Origin: Deltaproteobacteria bacterium | Lineage (GTDB): Bacteria > Desulfobacterota > Desulfomonilia > UBA1062 | Reading direction: 5' to 3' | DNA length: 64,000 nt | Assembly (NCBI GenBank): GCA_018433775.1 | Contig: JAHDQN010000033.1 | Location: 1 to 64,000, forward strand | Shown here: piece after piece, positions 47,241 through 55,653 of the stretch | How positions within the stretch are numbered: the stretch's first letter is position 1 | How the letters are laid out: each line of letters opens with the position of its first letter | Program-made: the position numbers and the translations under genes | The notes under the pieces: model-generated | Told to the model about the DNA's origin: nothing | Databases searched by the model: none | Seen by the model: only the letters and a program-made list of their open reading frames with translations

Positions 47241-47300
47241 TGTCATTTCGCTTGACAGTCATATAACGATTGAGGATAATAATAAAACAAAATGTTATAT
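47241..47300 (+). promoter_or_regulatory. Strong sigma-70 promoter with two overlapping inverted repeats
   Basis: TTGACA (47252-47257), a 17-nt spacer and GATAAT (47275-47280) form a near-consensus promoter for the dehydrogenase at 47314. TGTCA/TGACA (47241-47257, 7-nt spacer) overlaps the -35, and ATATAAC (47261-47267) is inverted as GTTATAT (47294-47300) around the -10. These are candidate operators for the divergently encoded XRE protein. Confidence 0.75.
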
Positions 47301-47313
47301 CAGGAGGAATGCC

Positions 47314-48561
47314 ATGTTCGACTTTATCATGACCGACGAGCAGAAAAGGCTCAGGGACGAGGCACGGGCCTTTACCAAATGGGTGCCCAAACAGCTCATT
47401 CTGGACATGGACGCCGAGAAGGTCCAGTTTCCCCGGGAATACCTCCAGGAGGCGGGCAGAAGAAATCTTCTGGGCATACGGCTTCCCCGGGAGTACGGCG
47501 GCAGAGGGCTCACCTGGGTGGATGACGCCATCGTGGCCGAGGAGATAGGCGTGGCCAGCTACTCGCTCGCCTGCCTGTGGGGAGTGGGCGCGGACATCGT
47601 GTGCGAGGCGATCATCGAGTTCGGGTGCGAAGAGCTCAAGCAGCAGGTGGTCGTGCCCCTGCTGAAAGGGGAGACCTTCGCCGCGGAGGGCCTGACCGAG
47701 CCGCGCGGGGGCTCGGACTTTTTCGGCGCCACCACGGTGGCGAAGAAAGACGGTGACGACTGGATCATCACCGGCCAGAAGCGCTTTATCGTGGGCGCCG
47801 AAGGAGCGGACTGGTTTCTCGTCTATGCGGTGACCGACCCTTCGGCTCCGCCCCACAAGCGTATGACCGCTTTCATGGTGCCCAGGACCGAAGGGGTGGA
47901 GACCAGGTACATCTACGGCCTCATGGGTGTCCGCGGCGGCGGCGCGGGCCGGCTTATCCTGAAGGACGTCCGGGTACCCGAGCGTTATGCCCTGAACGGC
48001 ATCAACGGGGGCTTCGAGGTGTTCAAGCGCATGATGATCCCCGAACGTCTCGGGACCGCGGCCATGACCATCGGGTCGGTGCGCCCGGCCATTGAGATCG
48101 CCACCCGCTACACCTCCAAGAGAAAGGCCTTCGGGTTTCCCATCCAGATGTTCCAGGCCGTAGGCTTCAAGGTGGCCGACAGCGCCATGCTGCTGGACTC
48201 GGCCCGGTCCATGGTCTACACCACCTGCCGGGCGGTGGACTCCGGCACCGTGCATCCGGGAAGGGTCAGGCGCATGGTCTCCCAGAGCAAGAAATACGTG
48301 ACCGAGGCCGCGTGGGAGATCGCCAACAAGTGCATGCAGGTCGTGGGCGGCATCGGCTACACCAATGTCTACCCCCTGGAGCGCATCGTCCGGGATATCC
48401 GGCTCTCCATGATCTGGGTCGGCTCGAACGAGATCATGCAGCTCATCATCCAGAACGAGTGGTACAAGGAGTACTTCAAGACGCTGTCGAAAGAGGACGT
48501 CCGCGACGTGGAGAGCGACGCGCTCAACGCGCACGAGGACGAGGAAAAGGTTTACGAATAG
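47314..48561 (+). CDS. Acyl-CoA dehydrogenase
   Basis: A 415-residue acyl-CoA dehydrogenase. FAD-binding segments LTEPRGGSDFFGAT and ITGQKRFIVGAEGADW are present, then RYTSKRKAFGFPIQMFQ, VVGGIGYTNVYPLERIVRD and VGSNEIMQLII. The last has no Glu at the EGT position, but ERL is present in MMIPERLGTAA, as in isovaleryl- and long-chain-type enzymes, so catalysis is expected. I placed the start at 47314, where CAGGAGG precedes the ATG; the frame is open farther upstream but runs through the promoter. Chain-length specificity is not readable. Confidence 0.92.
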   Translation: MFDFIMTDEQKRLRDEARAFTKWVPKQLILDMDAEKVQFPREYLQEAGRRNLLGIRLPREYGGRGLTWVDDAIVAEEIGVASYSLACLWGVGADIVCEAIIEFGCEELKQQVVVPLLKGETFAAEGLTEPRGGSDFFGATTVAKKDGDDWIITGQKRFIVGAEGADWFLVYAVTDPSAPPHKRMTAFMVPRTEGVETRYIYGLMGVRGGGAGRLILKDVRVPERYALNGINGGFEVFKRMMIPERLGTAAMTIGSVRPAIEIATRYTSKRKAFGFPIQMFQAVGFKVADSAMLLDSARSMVYTTCRAVDSGTVHPGRVRRMVSQSKKYVTEAAWEIANKCMQVVGGIGYTNVYPLERIVRDIRLSMIWVGSNEIMQLIIQNEWYKEYFKTLSKEDVRDVESDALNAHEDEEKVYE

Positions 48562-48706
48562 CAGCTTTGAGGCCGGGCAGGATCGTCCTCTTCCAAGGAG
48601 GGGGACGCCTGTTTCCCGGCGAAGGCGCCCTGGCCTTCCCTAAAAGGGGGATGCGGCGGATCGGGAAGACCCTTGCGAGGGATCCCTGCAGCCGTTTCCT
48701 TGGGGG

Positions 48707-48988
48707 TTACTCCCCGAATCCGATGGCGAACATGCCTTCGAGGTCGTGTCGCGAGTATGCCCGGAAGGCGAGCATGGTCTCGGTATCATGGATGCCCTCG
48801 AGCTTCAGCATGCGTCCGGTCACCAGCTCCGCGAGGTCGTCGTTGCTGCCGACCCGGGCGATGGCGACCAGGTCGTACCTGCCGCTCACCGAAAACACCT
48901 CGGAGACGCCCTCCATGTCCGCCAGGGCCTCGGCGATCCCGCCGATGCGATCGCGGGCCACCTTCAAGAGAATCACTGCGGTTACCAT
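48707..48988 (-). CDS. Stand-alone RAM (Lrp/AsnC ligand-binding) domain protein
   Basis: A 93-residue protein made only of the AsnC/Lrp ligand-binding fold: AVILLKVARDRIGGIAEALADMEGVSEVFSVSGRYDLVAIARVGSNDDLAELV. There is no helix-turn-helix. Such proteins oligomerise and bind amino acids or related small molecules. It begins 19 nt after the stop of the isopropylmalate dehydrogenase-type gene, so the two are probably co-transcribed; it may sense the product or amino acid of that step. Confidence 0.85.
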   Translation of the reverse strand: MVTAVILLKVARDRIGGIAEALADMEGVSEVFSVSGRYDLVAIARVGSNDDLAELVTGRMLKLEGIHDTETMLAFRAYSRHDLEGMFAIGFGE

Positions 48989-49007
48989 GGGTCCTCCTTC
49001 TCAAACA

Positions 49008-50108
49008 CTATGAACGCGTCTGGATATGTTCGACCACCAGGTCGCCGAAGGCGGTTGTGGAGATCGTTTTCTGCCGGGTGTGAACGTCCTGGGCCAGGTC
49101 TTGGGTGACGTAGCCCTGCTCGAACACCGCAAAGAGCGCCTGCCAGATTTCTTCCGCCTCGTCGGGGAGATTCAGGCACCGGTCGAACATCAGCGCGATG
49201 CTGCCGATCATGGAGTAGGGATTGGCGATGTTCTTTCCGGCGATATCGGGCGCGGACCCGTGGGCCGCCTCCACGTAGCTCTTTTCCGGACCGATGCAGG
49301 CGGAGGGCATGAGACCGAGAGATCCGATTACGCCTCCGGCCTGGTCGGTGAGGATGTCGCCCTGCATGTTTTCCAGCAGCATGATCCCGTTGAGCCGGGC
49401 CGGGTTGCGCACCAGCTGGTAGGCAGCATTGTCCACGAGCAGCGTCTGATAGGGAACCCCGGGATGGGCCAGGGAGATATCGTCGACCACCTCTTTCCAG
49501 AAGCGGGAGGTGGCCAGGATGTTGGCCTTGTGAATATTGGTGATCCCGCAGGAGCGTTTCTCGGCCTCCTCGAAAGCCACAACCGCCACCCGGCTGATCT
49601 GTTCCCGGGAATAGGTGCACTCGTCGGTCGCATACTGCATGCCGGTGGCCGACCCCTCGATCTTTGTGCCGAAATAGATGCCTCCCACCAGCTCCCTGAT
49701 CATCAGGATGTCGATCCCCTCGCCGATGATCTCGGGCCGTATGGGCGAGAAGTGGGCGAGCTTCCTTGGCAGCCGGACCGGCCTGAAATTTGCGAAGGTA
49801 TCGTAGCGCTTCCGTAAGGGGAGTATGGCCCCGGTCTCGGGCCGGTGCTCCGGCGGGATGCGTTTCATCTCCTCCAGTGCCAGGCCCACCGGGCCTTTGA
49901 CGATCACATCTGCATTGTCGCAGATCTCCCGGGTCTTCTCCGGAAAGGGAGATCCTTGGGCGAAGTATGCCTGCGCACCGAAGGGGGCGTACTCCAGGAT
50001 GAATCGATGGTCATACTTCTGCTCAACGGCCTTGAGAACCTTGACGGCCTCCCGGACGATTTCCGGGCCGATGCCGTCTCCTTCGAGAATCGCGAGTGTC
50101 TTTTGCAT
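49008..50108 (-). CDS. Isopropylmalate/isocitrate dehydrogenase family protein
   Basis: A 366-residue NAD(P)-dependent beta-decarboxylating dehydrogenase. ILEGDGIGPEIV, FANFRPVRLP, IRELVGGIYFGT, the catalytic KANILATSRFW and the metal site LVDNAAYQLVRNP are visible, as is the nucleotide loop EAAHGSAPDIAGKNIANP. RELxGGIYFG favours 3-isopropylmalate over isocitrate. No leuA, leuC or leuD is adjacent, so a related substrate such as a methylmalate or homoisocitrate is possible. A RAM-domain protein follows in the same operon. Confidence 0.88.
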   Translation of the reverse strand: MQKTLAILEGDGIGPEIVREAVKVLKAVEQKYDHRFILEYAPFGAQAYFAQGSPFPEKTREICDNADVIVKGPVGLALEEMKRIPPEHRPETGAILPLRKRYDTFANFRPVRLPRKLAHFSPIRPEIIGEGIDILMIRELVGGIYFGTKIEGSATGMQYATDECTYSREQISRVAVVAFEEAEKRSCGITNIHKANILATSRFWKEVVDDISLAHPGVPYQTLLVDNAAYQLVRNPARLNGIMLLENMQGDILTDQAGGVIGSLGLMPSACIGPEKSYVEAAHGSAPDIAGKNIANPYSMIGSIALMFDRCLNLPDEAEEIWQALFAVFEQGYVTQDLAQDVHTRQKTISTTAFGDLVVEHIQTRS

Positions 50109-50447
50109 GGCGTCACCTTAGGTCTCGTACTTGCACAGCCAAACAGCAGATGAGTGCATTCGAGGTGTTATGGCCCATTTTTTTTCTGCGGGCAAGCCCT
50201 TTCTCCGAGGGCACTGTTCCGCGCGGTTCTCTTGGAAAACCGTGTCCCCCGGACAGAGACCGGATTTTCGGGGTTTGCTGCACCACCGGCAGGGGGACGG
50301 CCCGAAAAGGCATGCCGGGTTTGTCCCGAGTGGGCGAACCACACCGGCAGGGTCATGTCAAAAGGCACGGACACGCTGAAACTGTTCACCGACACCCGGC
50401 CCCTGTGTCAAAAAAATGTAAAATCAACCTCGCAGCAGCCGGGTGAA

Positions 50448-50477
50448 TTGCCAGGGCTTGAAATAATTGTGTATAAT
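50448..50477 (+). promoter_or_regulatory. Sigma-70-type promoter of the acyltransferase gene
   Basis: TTGCCA (50448-50453), an 18-nt spacer and TATAAT (50472-50477). The rest of the 50109-50590 spacer holds no gene that I can support. Confidence 0.6.
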
Positions 50478-50590
50478 TTCATGATTCCACAGGCCTGCGC
50501 TGATGGAATGGTTTCCGGGAAACATCTTCAGGGAAAAGGGACTGCCGTCACATACATGCACCGCCGCAGGCAGCGGCAAGGGGTACGATC

Positions 50591-51481
50591 ATGCACTACG
50601 CATACACCATGAACGGGGTTATCGCCATTGTCCTCATGTTCATCAATACGCTCATCTGGGCGGTTCCGGTCCACATCCTTGCCCTCACCAAGCTTCTGGT
50701 ACGAAGCGAGAGCTGGCAGCGCACGTGCGCACGTGCGCTGATGAACACCGTGAGCTGCTGGATTTGGGGTATTCTCGCAGCGCTCAGGCTTACCCAGAAA
50801 ACCCGGTACCATATCGAAGGCCTCGAGGGCCTGAGCACGCGGGAATGGTACTTCATCAACTGCAACCACCAGTCGTGGTCGGACATCCTGGTACTGCTCG
50901 TCACCTTCCACGGGCATATCCCGTTTTTCAAGTTCTTCCTGAAAAAGGAGCTCTTCTGGATTCCGCTGCTGGGCACGGCCTGGTGGGCGCTGGATTATCC
51001 CTTCATGAAGCGGTATTCCAGGAGCTTTCTTGAGCGCAACCCCCACCTCAAGGGCAGCGACCTCGAGACCACCCGGAAGGCATGCGAGAAATACCGGCAC
51101 ACCCCGGTCTCCATCCTGAATTTCATCGAGGGAACCCGGTTCACCCCGGAGAAGCACGCACGGCAGAGCTCTCCCTACCGCCACCTGCTGATGCCCAAGT
51201 CAGGCGGGTTCGCCTTTGCCCTGGCCGCCATGGACGGCAGGATCACCCACGTTCTCGACGTCACCATCGTCTATCCGGAGAAGCGGTTCGATTTCTGGGG
51301 CTACCTGTGCGGGCGGGTGTCACACATCCAGGCGCGGGTGAAAAAGCTCACCGTGCCGCCCGACATCCTTCAGGGAGACTATCGGAACGACCCGGTGTTC
51401 AAGGACCGGTTTCAGGCGTGGGTACGTGAGCTCTGGGAGCAGAAGGACCGGCTCATCGGCGAGATCAGGAACAGCGGCTGA
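50591..51481 (+). CDS. Lysophospholipid acyltransferase (PlsC family, YihG-like)
   Basis: A 296-residue membrane-associated acyltransferase. The N-terminal hydrophobic helix is followed by NCNHQSWSDILVLL (the HX4D catalytic motif), FFKFFLKKELFWIPLLGTAWWALD and NFIEGTRFT (the EGT acceptor motif). The order and length match the YihG/LCLAT-like branch of PlsC enzymes, which acylate lysophosphatidic acid or similar lipids. AAGGGG precedes the ATG. It appears to be a single-gene unit. Confidence 0.9.
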   Translation: MHYAYTMNGVIAIVLMFINTLIWAVPVHILALTKLLVRSESWQRTCARALMNTVSCWIWGILAALRLTQKTRYHIEGLEGLSTREWYFINCNHQSWSDILVLLVTFHGHIPFFKFFLKKELFWIPLLGTAWWALDYPFMKRYSRSFLERNPHLKGSDLETTRKACEKYRHTPVSILNFIEGTRFTPEKHARQSSPYRHLLMPKSGGFAFALAAMDGRITHVLDVTIVYPEKRFDFWGYLCGRVSHIQARVKKLTVPPDILQGDYRNDPVFKDRFQAWVRELWEQKDRLIGEIRNSG

Positions 51482-51656
51482 GGGTGCCGGCTGACCGGGA
51501 ACACCCGCCGCCCATGTCCGCCGTGTGTTCAGTCGGCTCCGGGCCGCAGACAGTCTGAGCCTTTATGCAGGGTACAGAATTATCGAGGGAGGCGTCGATA
51601 ACGATGAGGCCTGCAACTTTGCCTGCTCAACTTCACCCAGAATGGGTATGATAAGT

Positions 51657-51824
51657 ATGAGTGATACCCTTTCCGCAACCTTGTTCGGCAAGAGCCGAAG
51701 GGCCGTCTTATTGCTCTTGCACACCCATCCGGACGAGAGCTTATACCTGTGCCAGATTGGCCGGATTGCGAGTGCCGGCACGGGATCTATCCAGCGGGAG
51801 ATGAAAGCATTGGCGGAAGATTGA
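51657..51824 (+). pseudogene. Truncated winged-helix gene (N-terminal remnant)
   Basis: The 55-codon frame reads MSDTLSATLFGKSRRAVLLLL, then HPDESLYLCQIGRIASAG and QREMKALAED. This resembles the N-terminal winged helix of a family of regulators that carry a nucleotidyltransferase domain downstream, usually about 190-210 residues long. Here the frame stops at the recognition helix, and the following DNA is a transposase remnant. It is probably a remnant left by insertion and deletion. Confidence 0.65.
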
Positions 51825-51829
51825 CTCTG

Positions 51830-51940
51830 TGGAGAATAGTGATTCGAATATTGCGGTCTCGAAGATACTCCCCGATCTCATCACTGCTGTAGGCCTTATC
51901 CCCTGCCAGCCGACTGCGATTATCGTCTCCAGGTTGTAGT
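51830..51940 (-). pseudogene. IS5-type DDE transposase fragment
   Basis: On the minus strand the frame reads RSRLAGDKAYSSDEIGEYL and RDRNIRIT, a segment well known from IS5-family transposases near the second catalytic Asp (GDKAYSS). Upstream the frame is broken by a stop, and downstream it runs into the truncated winged-helix gene. Only about 35 codons survive. It probably caused the truncation of the neighbouring gene. Confidence 0.7.
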
Positions 51941-51979
51941 ACTCAATCCTGCGGGAGATATGCCATTTTCCTCCTGGCG

Positions 51980-52004
51980 AACTGTCAAGTTTTCCTTGAC
52001 AGTT
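51980..52004. repeat. Perfect hairpin in a decayed region
   Basis: AACTGTCAAG (51980-51989) and CTTGACAGTT (51995-52004) form a 10-bp stem with a 5-nt loop. It lies near the transposase remnant and could be an IS end or a terminator. No T-run follows. Confidence 0.6.
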
Positions 52005-52173
52005 GATTTACGGCTCAGTTTCCGCTCCCGGCCCATGCGCATGAGGAAGGCCAGAAAGCCGAAGAATGCGGTGGGTGAGATGTGTCTAAAAAGCGGACAT
52101 CATGCATGAGGTTTGAGCTTGGAGAGGAGGGCAAAAGGTCCCTGATGTTGATTTCCCTGAATCCCCGTACGAA

Positions 52174-52201
52174 TTGAAGATCGGATGTAATGTGGTATAA
52201 T
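52174..52201 (+). promoter_or_regulatory. Sigma-70-type promoter of the AI-2E-type permease
   Basis: TTGAAG (52174-52179), 16-nt spacer, TATAAT (52196-52201). It would give a leader of about 105 nt. Confidence 0.6.
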
Positions 52202-52312
52202 AGTTTCACAAAGCGTATGCGGGCGCTGCATGCCCGATGGTGCGGGCCGATCGTCCATCCCGGAGCCGCCTTTTTCGCATGCAGCGAACAGGGATTTCTC
52301 TCCCGGAGAGCG

Positions 52313-53422
52313 ATGGGGGGCATGACAAAGATCCTGAGACAGTCCATCCAGGAATGGTTCAGGCGCTACTTTTCCAACCAGCAGGTGATCATCCTCATTC
52401 TCCTGCTCGCGGCCGGGTTTGTTCTGGTGTATTTCTTCATCGGCATCCTCATGCCGGTGTTCGTTGCGCTCATCATCGCCTATGTGCTCGACGGCGTCGT
52501 GAAGCGGATGGAGGATCTTCCCATGGGAAGGCTTCCGGCGGTATTCGTCGTCTTTTCCCTGTTCATGGCGTTTCTCCTGACCATGCTTATGGTATTTCTC
52601 CCCCTGCTCTACTGGGAAGTCGCCCAGCTGGCGCAGGAGCTGCCCTCCATGATAACCGACCTCCGCGGGCAGATACAGGTCCTGTCACGACAATATCCGG
52701 ACGTGATATCCCCCGAGAGGATCAGGCAGGTTCAGGAGATCATCAGCTCCGAGCTTACCCGTATCGGAGAGTATCTCATCCAGATATCCGTGAGTTCGGT
52801 GAGAGGTATCATCACGATCCTCATCTATGTGGTCCTGGTGCCTTTCGTCACCTTCTTTTTGCTCAAGGACAAAGACATGATCCTGTCCCGCCTCAAGAAT
52901 GTCCTGCCTGAGAACAGCGGGCTTGCGGTTCAGGTGGGGAAGGAGGCGAACAGGCAGTTCTCGAACTATATCAGGGGCAAGATATGGGAAATACTCATCG
53001 AATGGGGGCTGACCTATATAGCCTTCCTTCTCCTGGGGCTGAAGTATGCGCTGCTTCTGTCCTTTTTCGTGGGCCTGTCCGTGCTCGTTCCCTATATCGG
53101 GGTGATCCTGGCGGCACTGCCCGCAATTCTGGTCGGCCTGGTCCAATGGGGCGCCGGTGCCCAGATCGTCTATCTTCTGGGAATCTTCATCGTCATTCAG
53201 ACGGTCACGAGCAACATCATCAATCCGCTGCTCTTTTCGGAAATGGTGAATATCCATCCGGTGGCCATCATTGTCGCACTCCTCGTCTTCGGCGAATTGT
53301 GGGGTATCTGGGGCCTCATCTTTGCCATCCCCCTGGCCACCCTGATCCAGACCGTGATCAATGCCTGGATCAGAACAGTTTCCCGGCGAGCCGTACCGGA
53401 AGAAGAACCGGGGGGACAATAG
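52313..53422 (+). CDS. AI-2E-family membrane transporter
   Basis: A 369-residue protein of the AI-2E (TqsA/PerM/YdiK) family with about eight hydrophobic segments, a cytoplasmic amphipathic region (about residues 95-140) and the C-terminal pattern NIINPLLFSEMVNIHPVAIIVALLVFGELWGIWGLIFAIPLATLI. I placed the start at the ATG at 52313, with GGAG 5 nt upstream. Members include the autoinducer-2 exporter TqsA and sodium/proton antiporters, so the substrate here is open. It is convergent with the NIPSNAP gene. Confidence 0.88.
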   Translation: MGGMTKILRQSIQEWFRRYFSNQQVIILILLLAAGFVLVYFFIGILMPVFVALIIAYVLDGVVKRMEDLPMGRLPAVFVVFSLFMAFLLTMLMVFLPLLYWEVAQLAQELPSMITDLRGQIQVLSRQYPDVISPERIRQVQEIISSELTRIGEYLIQISVSSVRGIITILIYVVLVPFVTFFLLKDKDMILSRLKNVLPENSGLAVQVGKEANRQFSNYIRGKIWEILIEWGLTYIAFLLLGLKYALLLSFFVGLSVLVPYIGVILAALPAILVGLVQWGAGAQIVYLLGIFIVIQTVTSNIINPLLFSEMVNIHPVAIIVALLVFGELWGIWGLIFAIPLATLIQTVINAWIRTVSRRAVPEEEPGGQ

Positions 53423-53446
53423 CGGCAGTCATGGAAAAAATGCCCA

Positions 53447-54055
53447 TCACGGGCCCTTCTGCGTCTCGTCGTTCAGCTTGCGGTAAAGCCCGGATCTGAC
53501 GATGTTGAGGGTTCGCTGCCACTGGTGGTCGAATACGATCTGCTCTACATCGGCATGCCGGGGGAAGGTCCAGATGGCAAGCGCCCCCGGATCCGGCCCC
53601 AAAGGCCCCATCCGGCAGAGGACCGCGTTGAGCACGCCGTTTTCGTACCTGCCTGCACGCTCGGAGAAATGCTGGGCAACGACCTCTTCCCGATGGGAGA
53701 CATCGTGCGTGAAGAACTCGATATACTGGATCCCGCCCTCGATGGGCGGGCCGGAGAGCACCTCGGTATAACAGCCTGCCTGACAGAGATGGATGGCATT
53801 CTGGGAGGCGGCCGAATGCAGGGTCCTGCGCGCCTTGAAATATGATTCCCACTCCTGGAGCCTCTCGAATGTTCTGCACTGCCAGATGGCCAGAAAGGGA
53901 GGGTGCGGGCCGAGCCTGAGAGCACGGCCGAGCACGGCCAGCGGCTGGTTTTCGGAAAAGGCATCGTCGTCTGCCCAACTGCCCTTTTCCCCATGGGGCT
54001 TGATCAATTCGAAAGGTATGGAGCGGTCGTGCTCCATGTATTCGATGTAAATCAT
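53447..54055 (-). CDS. NIPSNAP-family protein
   Basis: A 202-residue cytoplasmic protein built of two ferredoxin-like dimeric alpha/beta-barrel halves. Phrases such as FLAIWQCRTFERLQEWESYF, IQYIEFFTHDVSHREEVVAQHFSERA and LAIWTFPRHADVEQIVFDHQW fit NIPSNAP proteins. The function of bacterial NIPSNAPs is not settled. It stands alone between convergent and same-strand neighbours, with a 215-nt spacer upstream that holds the perfect palindrome ATTCACTGTGAAT at 54166-54178. Confidence 0.75.
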   Translation of the reverse strand: MIYIEYMEHDRSIPFELIKPHGEKGSWADDDAFSENQPLAVLGRALRLGPHPPFLAIWQCRTFERLQEWESYFKARRTLHSAASQNAIHLCQAGCYTEVLSGPPIEGGIQYIEFFTHDVSHREEVVAQHFSERAGRYENGVLNAVLCRMGPLGPDPGALAIWTFPRHADVEQIVFDHQWQRTLNIVRSGLYRKLNDETQKGP

Positions 54056-54270
54056 GTCTTCCTCCTCGTGCCTCGATTTTCGATCACCCTTTTCCGGCGG
54101 ACTTGAAAGGAAATGACGCCCTCGAATAACGAGAACACAGACGGAGGTGCTGATGTGATGAAGGAATTCACTGTGAATGTATTATAACAGGGGATGAGCG
54201 GCACTCAAATCGTTGCCGGTCCTTTTTTAATCCGAGTGCACGGGTGTGATGGTTTTTAAGGGGGGCGGCA

Positions 54271-54795
54271 TCAGGCAGGGGACCGGGAAAGGAAAGGAGG
54301 TTTCCTCAGAGCCGCGGTCATAGGGAAAAACCTGATCCCGTTGACCGTTCTCTCCGGCCCCCGGGATGTGAACCCCATCTGCGAGTACGCCCCAATGGCA
54401 TTGGGAGATGCGTTCACGCTGATCTCCCTGAGCCAGGGGTCACGGTCCCGGCAGATCTTCAGCGCCCGTTTGAGCAGGGTCCTTCCGATTCCTTTCCTCT
54501 GGAAGGGTCCGGAAACGAAGAACAGAGAGATGTGATGGTACTTTTTTATCTCGATCATGGCGATGATATCACGCCCCGCTTGCGCCACGAGAATGAAGTG
54601 GTCTGAGCGGGAGCGTTTCAGGAGATCGTCGCTGCGGGCATACTTGAGGAACTCGTTGACCCCTTCGGGAGAGTATTGGGGTGCTACGCTGCTTTTGAAC
54701 ACCTCGACGATCAGGCCGATCACCCGGTCTTCCTCGCCCGGCTTCATGTATCGATAGCGGACATGATGAAACAGGGACACCAGGGCATCCATCAT
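54271..54795 (-). CDS. GNAT-family N-acetyltransferase
   Basis: A 174-residue acetyltransferase. Motif A is FFVSGPFQRKGIGRTLLKRAL with the acetyl-CoA pyrophosphate loop QRKGIG, followed by ISVNASPNAIGAYSQMGF (motif B). The N-terminal helix and GLIVEVFKSSVAPQYSPEGVNEF are typical. The acceptor substrate is unknown. Confidence 0.85.
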   Translation of the reverse strand: MMDALVSLFHHVRYRYMKPGEEDRVIGLIVEVFKSSVAPQYSPEGVNEFLKYARSDDLLKRSRSDHFILVAQAGRDIIAMIEIKKYHHISLFFVSGPFQRKGIGRTLLKRALKICRDRDPWLREISVNASPNAIGAYSQMGFTSRGPERTVNGIRFFPMTAALRKPPFLSRSPA

Positions 54796-55263
54796 CGAAA
54801 CCCCGTTATTCGTGTGAATGAGGCAAGGAACCCTCCTTCATGGAGCGTCTCCCCAGAGAAAATTCTTCATGAATCCATGTGTCCGGTCTCGATCCCTGAC
54901 CCCTGTGCCGCGGACCGGGTATTCCGGAGAAGTTGAGTCCAAAAAACAGATGTCCGGGCGGCCCTGCTCCCGGTGCACGGACGTGCCGGGCTGCCGGAGC
55001 GGGAGGACCGGCGGCATCGTTTCTTACATGCTGAGAATACAAGGCAGCCGGAAAAAGTCAAACTCCTGCCCTTCTCCCCTGTACCGATCGAGCCCCTTCA
55101 CGGACCCGGCAACATCACCGGGGTCATGCCGGGAAAACCCGCCGGGATTTCTGCAGGGCAGGGCCAGCGGTTGAAAATGACGCTCTTTCGACCGCCGGGT
55201 GGCGGCTATTTTTGTGAAGGGTGGGATAAGGGCCTCACTGCGGTCATGCCGCTTCCGGTGTAA
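54796..55263. other. Intergenic stretch, no gene seen
   Basis: A 468-nt stretch. Short frames here look random. ACCGCC/GGCGG at about 55191-55205 followed by CTATTTTT may be a weak plus-strand terminator, but nothing on that strand precedes it. Confidence 0.35.
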
Positions 55264-55653
55264 TCAGGGTATTTGATAGCTGATCACCCTGATGACCAGG
55301 CCGGCGGGTTCATGTTCGAATATGAGAACGCCCTGTTCTTCTGAGCGCCCTGGTACGAAATCGAATGTCGTGGATGTCTCTTCCCGTCCGCTGTCAACAA
55401 TGATGAATCCCGCGACCTTCACGCGCTCTCCGGTCTGGTCGCCCTTGTTTTCAATGGTGAAATCGACATAATAGGAATGCCCTTCCACCCGGATTTGCCC
55501 TTGTCTGACCTCAAAGCGGGCCGGCCGGTCGACCGGGCTCAGCCAGACAAAGATCACCATCCCAACGAGAAGGCCGAGTATGACGACCGAGACGCCGAGC
55601 GACACCCACTCGGCCCGGGAATATCCGGGTTCTTGTCCTTCAGGAGGATTCAT
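55264..55653 (-). CDS. TIGR02588-like membrane-anchored protein
   Basis: A 129-residue protein with one transmembrane helix (WVSLGVSVVILGLLVGMVIFVWL) and an extracytoplasmic beta-sandwich-like domain (YYVDFTIENKGDQTGERVKVAGFI). It matches my memory of TIGR02588 proteins, which are encoded next to TIGR02587 proteins, as here. The start at 55653 overlaps the upstream gene's stop by four bases (ATGA). Function unknown. Confidence 0.8.
   Translation of the reverse strand: MNPPEGQEPGYSRAEWVSLGVSVVILGLLVGMVIFVWLSPVDRPARFEVRQGQIRVEGHSYYVDFTIENKGDQTGERVKVAGFIIVDSGREETSTTFDFVPGRSEEQGVLIFEHEPAGLVIRVISYQIP

Noticed and set aside
46735..47313. N-terminal extension of the dehydrogenase at 47314 across the upstream region
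   Set aside because: The extension overlaps the XRE gene and a strong promoter; the ATG at 47314 has a CAGGAGG site and begins the conserved protein.
54166..54178. Palindrome ATTCACTGTGAAT as an operator
   Set aside because: It is perfect, but lies over 100 nt upstream of the NIPSNAP start and downstream of the GNAT stop with no promoter nearby; too little support for a function.
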